A DNA stretch of 64,000 nt from Paractinoplanes bogorensis (GTDB lineage: Bacteria > Actinomycetota > Actinomycetes > Mycobacteriales > Micromonosporaceae), in assembly GCF_018829635.1 (NCBI RefSeq), contig NZ_JAHKKG010000010.1:124001-188000 (forward strand), given 5' to 3'. Positions 8,628 through 17,176 of this stretch are shown in pieces (positions within the stretch are counted from its first letter, which is position 1; each line of letters begins with the position of its first letter). Below the pieces are notes generated by a model. The model was not told the origin of the DNA. It was given only the letters and a program-made list of their open reading frames with translations, and made no database searches. The translations under genes and the position numbers were made by a program.

Positions 8628-9638
8628 ATGACCGCAAGACCCACCCGCCGCCTGCGTGTCCTCGCCGGCGCCGCGTGCGCCCTGGCCCTGACGATCACCG
8701 GTGTGATGGTGGCCGGTCCGGCCCACGCCGAAGCCGACCGCACCGTCAGCTCGAACACCACCGGCACCCACAACGGCTACTACTTCTCGTTCTGGAAAGA
8801 CAGCGGCAACGCCAGCATGACCCTGCGCGCCGACGGCCGATACTCGAGCAGCTGGGACCGCAGCACCAACAACTGGGTCGGTGGCAAGGGCTGGGCCACC
8901 GGCACCCGCCGCACGGTGAGCTATTCGGGCACCTACAACCCCGGGAACAACAACACCTACCTCGCCCTGTACGGGTGGACCCGCAACCCGCTGATCGAGT
9001 ACTACGTGGTCGAGAACTTCGGCAGCTACAACCCGAGCAGCGGCGCGACCCGGCTGGGCACCGTCACGACCGACGGCGGCACCTACGACATCCTGCGCAG
9101 CCAGCGGGTCAACCAGCCCTCGATCGACGGCATCCAGACCTTCTACCAGTACTGGAGTGTCCGTCAGCAGAAGCGCAGCGCCGGCACCATCACGACGGCC
9201 AACCACTTCGACGCGTGGGCCCGCGCCGGGCTCAACCTCGGCACCAACCACAGCTACCAGATCATGGCCACCGAGGGCTACCAGAGCCAGGGCAGCTCCG
9301 ACATCACCGTCCGCGAGGGCAGCAGCAGCGGTGGCGGCGGCGGCACCACCACTCCCCCACCCACCGGCGGCGGCAGCAACTGCACGGCGACACTGTCGGC
9401 CGGCCAGCAGTACGGCGACCGCTTCAACCTGAACGTCGCCGTGCAGAACACCAGCAACTGGACCGTCGGCCTGACCCTGAACGGCGGCCAGAGCCTGCAG
9501 AACAGCTGGAACGCCGCGGTAACCGGCACCACCGGCACGGTGACGGCCCGCCCCAACGGAAACGGCAACACGTTCGGCGTAACCATCATGGCCAACGGCA
9601 ACTGGACGTGGCCCACGGTGACCTGCCGGACAAGCTGA
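8628..9638 (+). CDS. Secreted GH11 endo-1,4-beta-xylanase with CBM2-like C-terminal domain
   Basis: 336 aa from ATG 8628 with ribosome site GAGGAGG. A signal peptide (twin Arg-like start, long hydrophobic core, cleavage near AHA-EA about residue 34) sends it outside the cell. Residues about 38-228 form a GH11 jelly roll. The nucleophile is E124 in NPLIEYYVVENFG and the acid/base is E216 in IMATEGYQSQGSSDI; both are at family positions. A Gly/Thr/Pro linker (about 229-248) leads to a C-terminal domain of about 85 residues with paired cysteines (SNCTATLSAG ... VTCRTS) and a WNAAVTG segment, like a short CBM2. The enzyme cleaves xylan backbones to xylo-oligosaccharides. It is monocistronic, ending in a shared hairpin. 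Confidence 0.95.
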   Translation: MTARPTRRLRVLAGAACALALTITGVMVAGPAHAEADRTVSSNTTGTHNGYYFSFWKDSGNASMTLRADGRYSSSWDRSTNNWVGGKGWATGTRRTVSYSGTYNPGNNNTYLALYGWTRNPLIEYYVVENFGSYNPSSGATRLGTVTTDGGTYDILRSQRVNQPSIDGIQTFYQYWSVRQQKRSAGTITTANHFDAWARAGLNLGTNHSYQIMATEGYQSQGSSDITVREGSSSGGGGGTTTPPPTGGGSNCTATLSAGQQYGDRFNLNVAVQNTSNWTVGLTLNGGQSLQNSWNAAVTGTTGTVTARPNGNGNTFGVTIMANGNWTWPTVTCRTS

Positions 9639-9647
9639 CCCGACCGC

Positions 9648-9678
9648 ACCCGGTGACGGCGCGCTGCCGTCACCGGGT
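9648..9678. terminator. Bidirectional hairpin between convergent genes
   Basis: ACCCGGTGACGGC at 9648-9660 pairs with GCCGTCACCGGGT at 9666-9678, a perfect 13-bp stem with a 5-base loop, located 10 bases after the xylanase stop. It also covers the stop codon (9670-9672) of the convergent gene, so it can serve both strands. Confidence 0.75.
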
Positions 9679-10362
9679 TGCTGCTCGCAGTGCAGTACGC
9701 AACGCCTCGTGGGGAAACCTGTCGCTGCCCTGCCGGATGCTGCAGAAGTCGACATCGTTGTCACCGGTCTGGCGGGCCCACCAATGGCCGGCACCGTTCG
9801 TATACCAGGTGACACTCTGCCCTCGAAGGTCTGCGCGGGCCAGCCAGTCGGCGGCGGTCGGCCAGTAGCCGGTCCAGCCCGCCGGGCGCAAGGATCGATA
9901 GGCGGCTTCGACTGCGGCAGTGGCCGCTTCCACGTCGTCGTCCTCGAAGATCGCGGTGAACCGGCACAACAGTGCCAGCGCCGCCCCGGGGTGACGCTCG
10001 CCGTCGACGGCCCGGCAGAGGGACTCCAGCTCGGACCACCGGAGTGCGTGCGGGTGCCATCGGGCAAGGTCATCCCAGCCCAGTTGGTCCGGTTCCGTCA
10101 GACCCGGAACCAGGATGCCGAGCTCGTGGTGGTCGAGTTCGAGACAGAAATCGAGCATCAGACGGCAGCCCGCACCGATGGTGAACTCCACTTCGATGCT
10201 CCCGAAGTCTGCGTCGCCGTCGTCGAGATCGCCGAAGTCATCGTCAAGCTGAGCGGCCAGATCACCGAGCCGCCCTGAGCCGGCCTCTCCTTCGTGAGCA
10301 AAGGTGTAGCGAGCCCAGAACAGCGGGTCGTGCAGGGGCAGGTACATCGGTAGATCATGCAT
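9670..10362 (-). CDS. Conserved-looking hypothetical protein, acidic, 230 aa
   Basis: ATG 10362 (MHDLPMYLPL) is preferred because GGGGAATCC lies just upstream on the minus strand; an in-frame upstream start at 10398 lacks such a site. The product has an acidic stretch (DDDFGDLDDGDADFG, residues about 40-55), then SIEVEFTIGAGCRLMLDFCLELDHHELGILVPGL and an aromatic C-terminal half (WTGYWPTAADWLARADLRG, WYTNGAGHWWARQTGD). No signal peptide or membrane segment is seen. I do not recognise the family. It is convergent with the xylanase gene and backs onto decayed DNA, so it may be part of an accessory island. Codon use is like that of the flanking genes. Confidence 0.6.
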   Translation of the reverse strand: MHDLPMYLPLHDPLFWARYTFAHEGEAGSGRLGDLAAQLDDDFGDLDDGDADFGSIEVEFTIGAGCRLMLDFCLELDHHELGILVPGLTEPDQLGWDDLARWHPHALRWSELESLCRAVDGERHPGAALALLCRFTAIFEDDDVEAATAAVEAAYRSLRPAGWTGYWPTAADWLARADLRGQSVTWYTNGAGHWWARQTGDNDVDFCSIRQGSDRFPHEALRTALRAATR

Positions 10363-11504
10363 GGATTCCCCGCGACGGAGGCTGACGCGCGCCATCACGG
10401 CGGCACCGACGTCGAGTCGCTGCGCCGCGAGTCGACTGGGCTGCCGCTGCCCCGGGGCGGCGGGAAGGCGGCCGGCGCCGCGGCTGCTACGGCCGCGGAA
10501 GGGACGAACACCGCATGATCCCGGGCCGGCCGAACTCGATCGTCGCCGCTCTGGAGACCGGCTGCACCCCCGGGACGGCGCTGCTGGACACCGTCCGCGA
10601 CGGCGGTGAGTTCGTCTTCGGCGACCCCGCCTCCAGAGACGTCGAGCACGCTGTCACGCATACCGACACGGTGCAGGCTTGGGAAACAAGCCCTTCACCA
10701 ACGTGTGCGGCGAAACCCAGCCGGACGGGCCCGGCCAGGCTCCCTCAACTCGGCAGCCCGCTGCCCGTCACGACGTGCGACTCATTCCTGGTCAGTCTCG
10801 CCGGTGACCGGTCCGTCACAAGAAGGGCACCAAAGCTCGCCGACATGGTGGAACGGGAAGCGGAGTGGACGTTCGAGTATGGGTCGGTTCGGGCGTGGCG
10901 GCGGGTTTCGGAGACTGCGGCAGCCGCGTTGGCGATCTCGGGCCGGGCGCGGTGCGCGGGCAGCCGAGGCGCCGACCCGTTCCTGACCCGGGCGTCGAAG
11001 GCCCTGTCGCCGGCGAGCCCGGTTGACGCCTCGCCGAACGGGCCCGAGCCGAGTCCTGGACGCACGAGGAGTTCCTGGCCGCCTGCCTGCAACGCGACGT
11101 CGACACCCCGGGAATCACACGGCGTCGACACCGACCACATCTGGAGCGGTTGCTCAGCGAGGGCGGTAGGTAGCCGTCCGGTAGCGGCTCACGGTTGGGT
11201 CGGGCGGCACGATGCTCGCGCGATCGGGTGGCCGTGGACCGCGTCGAAAGATCACGCACCCGCGCTGGCTGAGGGCCGTACGCCGGGAAGGGAACTGATC
11301 GACGCCGGCCGCGTCTCGTCGATGCGATGCGATCGATCAACAACCGGTCCAAGCCGATGACCGTGTCGCTATCGGTTCTGTGCCGTCAAGGAGGTGCTCC
11401 GGCCGGCCATCGTGACCTGGTTCGAGACACCGACGCCGAACCGCCTCACCCTCGCTGCTCCGTTTCCCGCGACGGCTCGGCGTGGGATCGAGGGAGGATC
11501 TCCG
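10363..11504. other. Decayed region with gene fragments, no intact gene
   Basis: About 1.1 kb without a credible full gene. A short stretch at 10515-10680 reads through with coding-like third-position GC (begins MIPGRPNSIVAALETGCTPG) and then loses coding character, suggesting the 5' stub of a broken gene. An istB remnant lies at 11027-11173. The part from 11174 to 11504 shows no recognisable protein in any frame. Confidence 0.6.
11027..11173 (+). pseudogene. Fragment of an IS21-type IstB helper ATPase
   Basis: Reading from 11027 gives RLAERARAESWTHEEFLAAC followed by LQRDV. This matches the N-terminal consensus of IstB, the ATP-binding helper of IS21 transposases (RA-A-SW-HEEFLA-CLQREV). 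The frame is preceded by a stop (11024-11026) and becomes unrelated after LQRDVDTPG, ending at a stop near 11173. No Walker motifs remain and no istA is visible. It is a relic showing that a mobile element was once inserted here. Confidence 0.7.
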
Positions 11505-11642
11505 TCAGACGAAGAAAGCGTTGGTCGCCGCCGCCAGGAAGTCGGCGATCGCGCCGAACAAGCCGCGCCGGCTGTGGAGACCTCGGTGGCGGCGCATGTC
11601 GGACGGGCGGACGGGGCGCTCGAGCGAGACATCGGAAGCCAT
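11505..11642 (-). CDS. 45-aa peptide with membrane-active-looking amphipathic tail; shares promoter architecture with the PaaK operon
   Basis: ATG 11642 (in-frame ATG 11648 gives two more residues) to TGA 11505. The product starts MASDVSLERPVRPSD, continues with a basic RRHRGLHSRR stretch and ends GLFGAIADFLAAATNAFF plus V, a hydrophobic or amphipathic helix. The case for a real gene is mainly upstream. The palindrome at 11689-11707 and a TTCATAG element at 11653-11659 (minus strand) recur at nearly the same spacing before the PaaK operon. The palindrome-to-start distance agrees best with start 11642. No Shine-Dalgarno is obvious. It could be a membrane peptide, a regulatory peptide or a precursor peptide for the co-regulated enzymes. 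Homologues are not known to me. Confidence 0.5.
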   Translation of the reverse strand: MASDVSLERPVRPSDMRRHRGLHSRRGLFGAIADFLAAATNAFFV

Positions 11643-11652
11643 GCCCATCAAC

Positions 11653-11707
11653 CTATGAACGGACCGGGGTTACCCGCGTGAGCTGCCGTACTCAACCGGC
11701 CTGAGCA
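11653..11707 (-). promoter_or_regulatory. Operator and -10-like element of the 45-aa peptide gene
   Basis: On the plus strand TACTCAACCGGCCTGAGCA (11689-11707) is an imperfect inverted repeat, TACTCA / TGAGCA around a 7-base centre. On the minus strand it is followed after 29 bases by TTCATAG (11653-11659) and then the peptide start. It is nearly identical to the site at 17212-17230. Confidence 0.6.
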
Positions 11708-11794
11708 CACCGCGCTCGGGTATGGCGGGCACGCGCCACACAGCCATGCGCGGCACGGCGAAACCCAGCCGCGCGCGGCTGGGCGGCACCCGGC

Positions 11795-13177
11795 TCAGCT
11801 GCGCGCGGCTGTGGCGGGGCACGCCGGGGCGACGAAGCCGGGGTGGGCGCCCCGCGTCCAGCGGCAGCCGAAAGACGGGTCGGCCACCGCGCGCCGGTTC
11901 AGGATGGCGTCGCCCGCCGGGCGGTGGCCGGTGGCGATCCAGGTGGTCAGGTCGTCGAAGGCCTCGGTCAGCTCGGGGGCGGTGAAGTCGCAGTGGCCGA
12001 CACCGCGGACGGCCCTCGACACGAACAGCTTGGACCGGCCGTGGCGGGCGGCTTCGGCGGCGTACGTCTGCTCCATCGAGAACGGCACGAACAGGTCGCC
12101 GATGTCGTGCAGGGAGAGCACCGGCACCGGCGGTTTGCCGTCGACACGGGGGATGCCGGAGAGACCGGGATCGGCCGATGCCGTACGGCGTACGCGGAGC
12201 ACGTCCCGGTTGAGGCGCCACTCGGCGGCGGTCGGCCACAGGCGGTCGGTGCTGCGATAGATCGTGGTGCGGTTGTCGGCGACGTTGCCGGGTGCGATGT
12301 TCGCGGTGCCGCCTTGGAGGCCGGGGTAGAGACCGAACAGGAACGGCAGGTCGGCCAGCGGGGGCAGGGACGGGGCCGCGTTCCAATAGGCGAAGGCGCT
12401 GTCGAAGCCGGGGCGTTCGCCGCCGCTGCGCCGTTCGAGCACGGCCGACCACGTGGTGCGGTCGAGCGCGGGGAGGATCCGGCCGACCTGTTCGCGCCAC
12501 ACCTGCTGGTAGCCGGCGTCCGGGTGCAGCGGGAACGTGATGTCCACGCCGGCCAGCGCGGCCGCCGTGACGTTGGCGTCCAGGAAATAGTCGTAGAGCG
12601 CCGTGTCGCCGAGCACCCCGCAGTACGGCATCGCCCCGGCGAACGCCCGCGGATACTCCTCGATCGCGACCGCGGTGACGTGCCCGCCCATCGACGCGCC
12701 CGACATGATCACCGAGCGGGCCCGCTGCCCGGTGACGCGCCGGAAGACGTCGATGAGAGCGACCGAGTCCCGTACGCCCTGACCCACGTCATAGCCGTTC
12801 GTGGCATAGCTGGAGGCGGCCCACGCATAGCCCCGGGCCAGGTAGTGCACCCGCAGCGCCGGATTGTCGACGTAGACGGTCGTGCCGGTGCCGCGGTAGC
12901 CGTGGGCGTAGACGACCAGGCGCCCGTTCCACGCGTCCGGCACCTCGATCCGGTAGGCCGCACCACCGGTGATTCCGGTGTGGATCCGCGCCCCGGCCAG
13001 GGCCACGAACGGTGTCCCGTCGAGGTTGCAGCCCGGATCGGCGACCAGGTAGCCCGGCTGAGTCGTGCTCGGCGCCGGAGCCGCGCAGGCCGCCGCAAAA
13101 GCTGCAGGAGCAGCGGGCGCGGCGAAGAGTGACACCAGCAGGGCCAGAACGACGACCGCAGCGCGACACCGGATCAT
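11795..13177 (-). CDS. Secreted alpha/beta hydrolase
   Basis: 460 aa from ATG 13177, placed by the ribosome site GGGAGGTAAC; a farther in-frame ATG (13213) is less likely. The signal peptide is MIRCRAAVVVLALLVSLF with cleavage near AFA-AAC. The catalytic core shows a LVVYAHGYRGTG oxyanion-type segment, the nucleophile elbow SGASMGGHV (Ser in G-x-S-x-G) and late candidates for the acid (SLHDIGDLF) and His (GVGHCDF). The architecture resembles secreted tannase/feruloyl-esterase-like and related peptidase-like hydrolases, but no lid signature allows a substrate call. It probably acts on extracellular polymers alongside the xylanase. It is a single gene on the minus strand; the peptide promoter lies just downstream of its stop. 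Confidence 0.75.
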   Translation of the reverse strand: MIRCRAAVVVLALLVSLFAAPAAPAAFAAACAAPAPSTTQPGYLVADPGCNLDGTPFVALAGARIHTGITGGAAYRIEVPDAWNGRLVVYAHGYRGTGTTVYVDNPALRVHYLARGYAWAASSYATNGYDVGQGVRDSVALIDVFRRVTGQRARSVIMSGASMGGHVTAVAIEEYPRAFAGAMPYCGVLGDTALYDYFLDANVTAAALAGVDITFPLHPDAGYQQVWREQVGRILPALDRTTWSAVLERRSGGERPGFDSAFAYWNAAPSLPPLADLPFLFGLYPGLQGGTANIAPGNVADNRTTIYRSTDRLWPTAAEWRLNRDVLRVRRTASADPGLSGIPRVDGKPPVPVLSLHDIGDLFVPFSMEQTYAAEAARHGRSKLFVSRAVRGVGHCDFTAPELTEAFDDLTTWIATGHRPAGDAILNRRAVADPSFGCRWTRGAHPGFVAPACPATAARS

Positions 13178-13245
13178 GACGTTACCTCCCGGTAACAATC
13201 TGATGCCGGACATCGATTGTTGTCAAGGCGCCAACAGTGCCGCGA

Positions 13246-14151
13246 TCAAGAAGACAGCCGGGCCGAGCGAGGTGGCTCCTGACGAGGGTGGCCGACCCGG
13301 AAGACGGCCAGCGGCATCGCGCCCACACGGGAAGCCAGACGGGAAGCGGTCACCGGGCAGTCGAGCAGCTGGCTGAGCGGGTGCACGGCCAGCCCGAACC
13401 GCGCCAGCAACAACCAGGTCCGCAGCAGCCGACGCCCGTCAAGACGGAGATCGCGCTGGGAGGAGCACTGGGCAGTCAGCACGAGCACGCTCCCCTCGTA
13501 CCGTAAAAGGTTGCGCCCGCTCGCCGCCAGCAGCCGGTGCGTGATCGGCAAAGCGCGCAGCGCACCGCTCAGCACCCGCGCCTCGAGACGGCTCAGCCCG
13601 AGGGCCCGGTCGGTGAGCCCGTCCTGCCGATAGCGTGGGTCGCTCGGGTCCAGCCGCAGCCATTCGCGCAGCTCGCGCGCCACCGGCGGGGTGCCGAACA
13701 TCCAGCGGTCGGCCACCTCGAGCTCCCCGGCCAGGTCGCGGCTGCGCACGTGCACGATGCCCGGTTCCAGCGCGGCCAGAATCACCAGATCCAAGAGGCC
13801 TTCCCCGTACGGTCCACGAGCGACCCGCCGCGCCTCGATGTCGACGCTCCGGAAGATCGTGTCGTACTTCGCCGGAGAGGAGTGCAGCCGGATCCGGTGC
13901 GGGTCGCTCAGATCGCAGTCGACGGCCAGCCCGGCGTCGGCCGCGACAATCAGGCAGGTCTCCGCGAAGGCGCCCAGACCGAGCGCCAGATCCCGCCCGG
14001 TGGGGTCGGAGCCGGGCAGCGACCGGGCCGGGTCGACGCCGATGACGATGTCGTCGGACCGGTAGTCGATGGTCCACGGCTGGGTGTTGTGCGCGCTCGG
14101 CGCCCGCCGGAACAGCGACTCGCGTTCCCGCAGCACGGAGACCCAGTTCAT
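13246..14151 (-). CDS. Acg-family nitroreductase-like FMN protein
   Basis: 301 aa, ATG 14151 overlapping the GNAT stop (ATGA). The start MNWVSVLRERESLFRRAPSA is followed by HNTQPW, the typical N-terminal signature of the Acg subfamily of nitroreductases (SAHNTQPW). Further features are LGLGAFAETCLIVAADAGLAV and a C-terminal HPLSQLLDCP stretch. Mycobacterial Acg is a flavin-binding protein thought to sequester FMN in dormancy rather than to reduce nitro groups. It is the last gene of a four-gene operon, so its role is probably linked to the adenylate-forming enzyme upstream; a flavin oxidation or dehydrogenation step is an inference. Confidence 0.8.
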   Translation of the reverse strand: MNWVSVLRERESLFRRAPSAHNTQPWTIDYRSDDIVIGVDPARSLPGSDPTGRDLALGLGAFAETCLIVAADAGLAVDCDLSDPHRIRLHSSPAKYDTIFRSVDIEARRVARGPYGEGLLDLVILAALEPGIVHVRSRDLAGELEVADRWMFGTPPVARELREWLRLDPSDPRYRQDGLTDRALGLSRLEARVLSGALRALPITHRLLAASGRNLLRYEGSVLVLTAQCSSQRDLRLDGRRLLRTWLLLARFGLAVHPLSQLLDCPVTASRLASRVGAMPLAVFRVGHPRQEPPRSARLSS

Positions 14152-15182
14152 GCCGAACCTCGCTGATAGAAGGTGTATCCGTGCAACGGCTTGCCGCCGG
14201 CCCGCCGATAGGACGCGGCCGACGCGGTGTTGTCGCGCTCGACGAAGGTGCTGCGCAGTGTCCGGTAACCGCGACCCTCGAGATGCCGGTGCACCTCGCG
14301 GCTGAGCAGCGTCATGTAGCCGTGGCCCTGTTCGCCCGGCACCACGCCCTTGATCACCAGCACCGCGTCGCGGCGATAACGCGACCGGGTGGCCAGGAGC
14401 TTCAGTTGTTCGACGGGTCCGAGCTTTCCGCCCGTACGCATGAGGAACTCGGAGATGTCCGGAACGGCGACCAGAAATGCCACTGGCCGGCCCGCCTTCT
14501 CGAGCCACACGAGCAGTCCCTCGTCGAGCAGGAAGGCCAGGCCGTCGGTCTGCTCGGCCAGCTGCTCGGCCGAGATCTCGGTGTAGTAGCCGAGCTGGGC
14601 GAAGCTCGCGTTGAGCATCTCGCGCAGGATCGGCAGCTGATGGCGCAGTCCGCGGCGGGTGCCGTGCCGGATCACCAGCCGTTCGGTGGCGATCCGGCCG
14701 TCGTCGAAGGAGTAGGCCGCGGCCGAGCCGGCCACCTCGACGGCCCAGGTGTCGGCCTCGAAGCGGCGGGTGAAGCCGTGCCGCTCGTACATGGCGGGGT
14801 AGTAGGACGGGTTCCACGCCGAGTCGACGAAGCCCCGCTCGTCGAAGCCCGACGTGATGACGCCGCCGGTCTGGTTGGGCAGCAACGCCACCGGACCGAA
14901 CATCGGCCGCCCCTCGGCCACGTCCATCAGCGTGGTGAAGACGGCGTCGTCGTCGACGAACTCGGTGTGCCCGAAGAGCTGGCACACGCCGCGCCGGTGG
15001 AAACTGGTGCGGCCGAGCACCCGGCCCCGGTCGTCGCGCACCAGATAGAGGTCGGCCGTTCGGGCGTGCCGCGCGATGACCGGCGCCGGCAGCGGCACGT
15101 ACAGGTCGCGCGGGTGCAGCCGGACCGGGAACTCGCAGAACTCGCGCAGTTCGGTCTGCGTGCGTACCGGAAAAGCCTTCAT
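14148..15182 (-). CDS. GNAT-fold acyltransferase, 344 aa
   Basis: ATG 15182 overlaps the preceding stop by 4 bases. The protein starts MKAFPVRTQTELREFCEFP and contains YYPAMYERHGFTRRFEADTW in the middle. Near the end is VVPGEQGHGYMTLLSREVHR, which resembles the acetyl-CoA-binding Q/R-x-x-G-x-G/A loop of GNAT enzymes, with the later ERDNTASAASYRRAGGK typical of the last GNAT helix. Its length suggests two GNAT-like halves with the C-terminal one active. It may transfer an acyl group to or from the product of the PaaK-like ligase. Translational coupling to both neighbours supports one pathway. Confidence 0.75.
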   Translation of the reverse strand: MKAFPVRTQTELREFCEFPVRLHPRDLYVPLPAPVIARHARTADLYLVRDDRGRVLGRTSFHRRGVCQLFGHTEFVDDDAVFTTLMDVAEGRPMFGPVALLPNQTGGVITSGFDERGFVDSAWNPSYYPAMYERHGFTRRFEADTWAVEVAGSAAAYSFDDGRIATERLVIRHGTRRGLRHQLPILREMLNASFAQLGYYTEISAEQLAEQTDGLAFLLDEGLLVWLEKAGRPVAFLVAVPDISEFLMRTGGKLGPVEQLKLLATRSRYRRDAVLVIKGVVPGEQGHGYMTLLSREVHRHLEGRGYRTLRSTFVERDNTASAASYRRAGGKPLHGYTFYQRGSA

Positions 15183-15628
15183 GATCGATGCACCGACGGG
15201 CCGGTGACCTCGGTGGACAGCGGGGTCCAGGTCGGCATGTGCGACATGCTGCCGTCCTCGGCCCGCCACTCGCCGTTGCTGTAGCCGTGCGGCTGGGCGG
15301 TGAAGAGCCGGATGAACCCGGCCGTCGCATGGCGGGCGTCGCCGGAGTCGGTCAGCCAGCACATCAGCTCGCGGTGGTGACGACTCCGCGCGAACTTCAG
15401 CATCGCGTCCTGGTCGGCGAAGAAGGCGATCGTGCCGAGCGTGAACGGGAACTGGTAATAGACGGTGTGCCAGCGGTAACCGGACATCCGCTTCATCTGG
15501 CGGATCATCGGCCCCCAGGTGCGGATCGTGTGCCACATGGCGAGCGGCCCGGAATACCTGGTGGCCCCGATGAACATGGCGGTCGCCTGCCCCTGCGGCG
15601 GCGCGGCGGAGAAGTCGGTGGTCCTCAT
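15179..15628 (-). CDS. DUF4188-type dimeric alpha-beta-barrel protein (monooxygenase-like)
   Basis: 149 aa, ATG 15628 overlapping the end of the PaaK-like gene. It contains AMFIGATRYSGPLAMWHTIRT, MKRMSGYRWHTVYYQFPFTLG and TIAFFADQDAMLKFARSRHH. This matches DUF4188/spheroidene-monooxygenase-like proteins, in which a Tyr/His-rich face of a ferredoxin-like fold may bind haem or substrate. The biochemical role of the family is poorly known. Overlaps on both sides place it firmly within the operon, so it probably acts on the same intermediate as the ligase, GNAT and Acg proteins. Confidence 0.7.
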   Translation of the reverse strand: MRTTDFSAAPPQGQATAMFIGATRYSGPLAMWHTIRTWGPMIRQMKRMSGYRWHTVYYQFPFTLGTIAFFADQDAMLKFARSRHHRELMCWLTDSGDARHATAGFIRLFTAQPHGYSNGEWRAEDGSMSHMPTWTPLSTEVTGPSVHRS

Positions 15629-17166
15629 ACGGGCTGCCCCTTGATCAGGTAGACGTTCTTGAGCTTGGCCGCGGCGCCGGCGAACGGGCCGGTTCCGTAC
15701 TCGTGGACGACGATCCGGACGTCGGCGGCGGACGGGTCCTCGGCCACCGATTCGGCGAAGTCGCGGCTCGACCGGGTCAGGTGGGCCAGCACACCCGCTC
15801 GGCAGGCGTCGCGGAGCAGCTCCTGTTGGGCGGGGTCGACGCGTACGAGGGAACGCAGTTGAAGATGCACCGTCGGGCGGCTCTCCAGATCAACGTCCTG
15901 CACCAACTCGAGACAAAAACCTTCGAGCATTCCCGCGTACGGGTTCCCCTCGTACAGCCCGTATTCGATGTCCTGGGGATAGATGTTGGCCCCCATGTAT
16001 GAGATCGTGCTGTCCTTGCGGCCGAACAGGAACAGCAGTGGCAGCCGCATCCCGTCGACCCGCATCGCCGCCTCGGCCTCGGCCCGCGCCGCCGGATCGT
16101 CGATCGCGGCCAGCACCTCGGGAAGCGTCGCCAGCCGGCCCTCGTCGCCGATGTTGTAGCGGACCTTCGGGTTGACCACCGAGGTCGAGTTGAGCGTGCA
16201 CAGGATCTCGCCGTCGGCGGTGGTCTCCAGGTACGTCTCGAGCGGGTTGTACTGGAACACCATCGGCAGCCGCTCCTCGTCCGGGCCGAGCAGCCGCTCG
16301 CGCAGCCCGGCGTCGGTGCGCAGCCGGCGCCGCACCCAGACGCTGAGGTCGGTCTCGCCGGCCATGCCGATGGTGAGGTCGCTGGCGCCGTAGCCGGAGC
16401 GCACCTTGCGGAACCGCCTCTCCAGGTAGTCGCGCAGCGCCTCGGTCATGCCCTCGCCGCCGACCAGGCCCGAGATGCGGTAGTCGGCCCACGGGAACCG
16501 TTCGGCGTCGAGCTCGTCGAGCAGGCGCTTGAGGAACGGCGGGTACGCGGTCACGACGTACTCGAAATCGGGCCCGAAGTGCCGCAACGTGTCGATGATC
16601 TTGCGGATGTCCGGCCCGGTGTTCTTGACCATGGCGATCCGCGACATCGCGATGCCGGTGTTGGTGCCGGTCGCCCACGCCCCCATCGAGTAGGCGTTGA
16701 TCACGAACCGCCGGTCGCTCGGGAAGATCATGGTGGCGTACGCGGCCAGGTTGCGATGCACCGACTGGAGTTCGGCCTTGCTGCGCACCCAGTTGAACGG
16801 CTGCCCGGACGACCCGGACGACTCGTCGACCACGCTGCCTTCGATCTGGTAGCGGCCATTGCGGCAGCGCTCACGCTCGGGGTACGCCTTGACGTACGAG
16901 TCCTTCGCCGTCTGCGGATACGACGACAGGTCGAACCAGCGGAACCGCCAGCCGCGGCGGCGCAGGAAGTCGCCGTAGGCGGGCACGTCGAGCGCCGCGA
17001 ACTGGCAGGTCATCCAGGCGTTGAGCCGGGCGAACCGGGCCATGCCGGGCCGGTAGTGGCGGGCCATGAAGCGCCACACCGCGGGGTGCCGGCGGTAGAG
17101 GCTGTAGAAGCCGCTGAGCGCATAGCTGACGAGCCGGAGCGTCCATTGCCGCAAGGTCGAGATCAC
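15625..17166 (-). CDS. PaaK-like adenylate-forming enzyme (phenylacetate-CoA ligase family)
   Basis: 513 aa from GTG 17166. Motifs of the family are ESSGSSGQPFNW (phosphate-binding P-loop-like S-S-G-S-S-G-x-P), GGEGMTEALRDYLERRF, VRSGYGASDLTIGMAGETD and VRYNIGDEGRLATLPEV, with a FGRKDSTISYMGANIYPQDIE C-terminal hinge. It would activate a carboxylic acid as adenylate and pass it to CoA or a carrier. The N-terminal about 60 residues are basic and hydrophobic (SYALSGFYSLYRRHPAVWRF) and might touch the membrane. It is the first gene of an operon with DUF4188, GNAT and Acg genes. The operon is preceded by a palindromic operator and lies next to a LuxR gene. The substrate is unknown. Confidence 0.85.
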   Translation of the reverse strand: MISTLRQWTLRLVSYALSGFYSLYRRHPAVWRFMARHYRPGMARFARLNAWMTCQFAALDVPAYGDFLRRRGWRFRWFDLSSYPQTAKDSYVKAYPERERCRNGRYQIEGSVVDESSGSSGQPFNWVRSKAELQSVHRNLAAYATMIFPSDRRFVINAYSMGAWATGTNTGIAMSRIAMVKNTGPDIRKIIDTLRHFGPDFEYVVTAYPPFLKRLLDELDAERFPWADYRISGLVGGEGMTEALRDYLERRFRKVRSGYGASDLTIGMAGETDLSVWVRRRLRTDAGLRERLLGPDEERLPMVFQYNPLETYLETTADGEILCTLNSTSVVNPKVRYNIGDEGRLATLPEVLAAIDDPAARAEAEAAMRVDGMRLPLLFLFGRKDSTISYMGANIYPQDIEYGLYEGNPYAGMLEGFCLELVQDVDLESRPTVHLQLRSLVRVDPAQQELLRDACRAGVLAHLTRSSRDFAESVAEDPSAADVRIVVHEYGTGPFAGAAAKLKNVYLIKGQPV

Positions 17167-17176
17167 GGATAAGACG

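Noticed and set aside
10515..11360. 281-codon plus-strand frame in the decayed region as a whole gene
   Set aside because: Only the first about 55 codons have coding-like bias. The istB remnant lies in another frame inside it, so the frame is an accident over decayed DNA.
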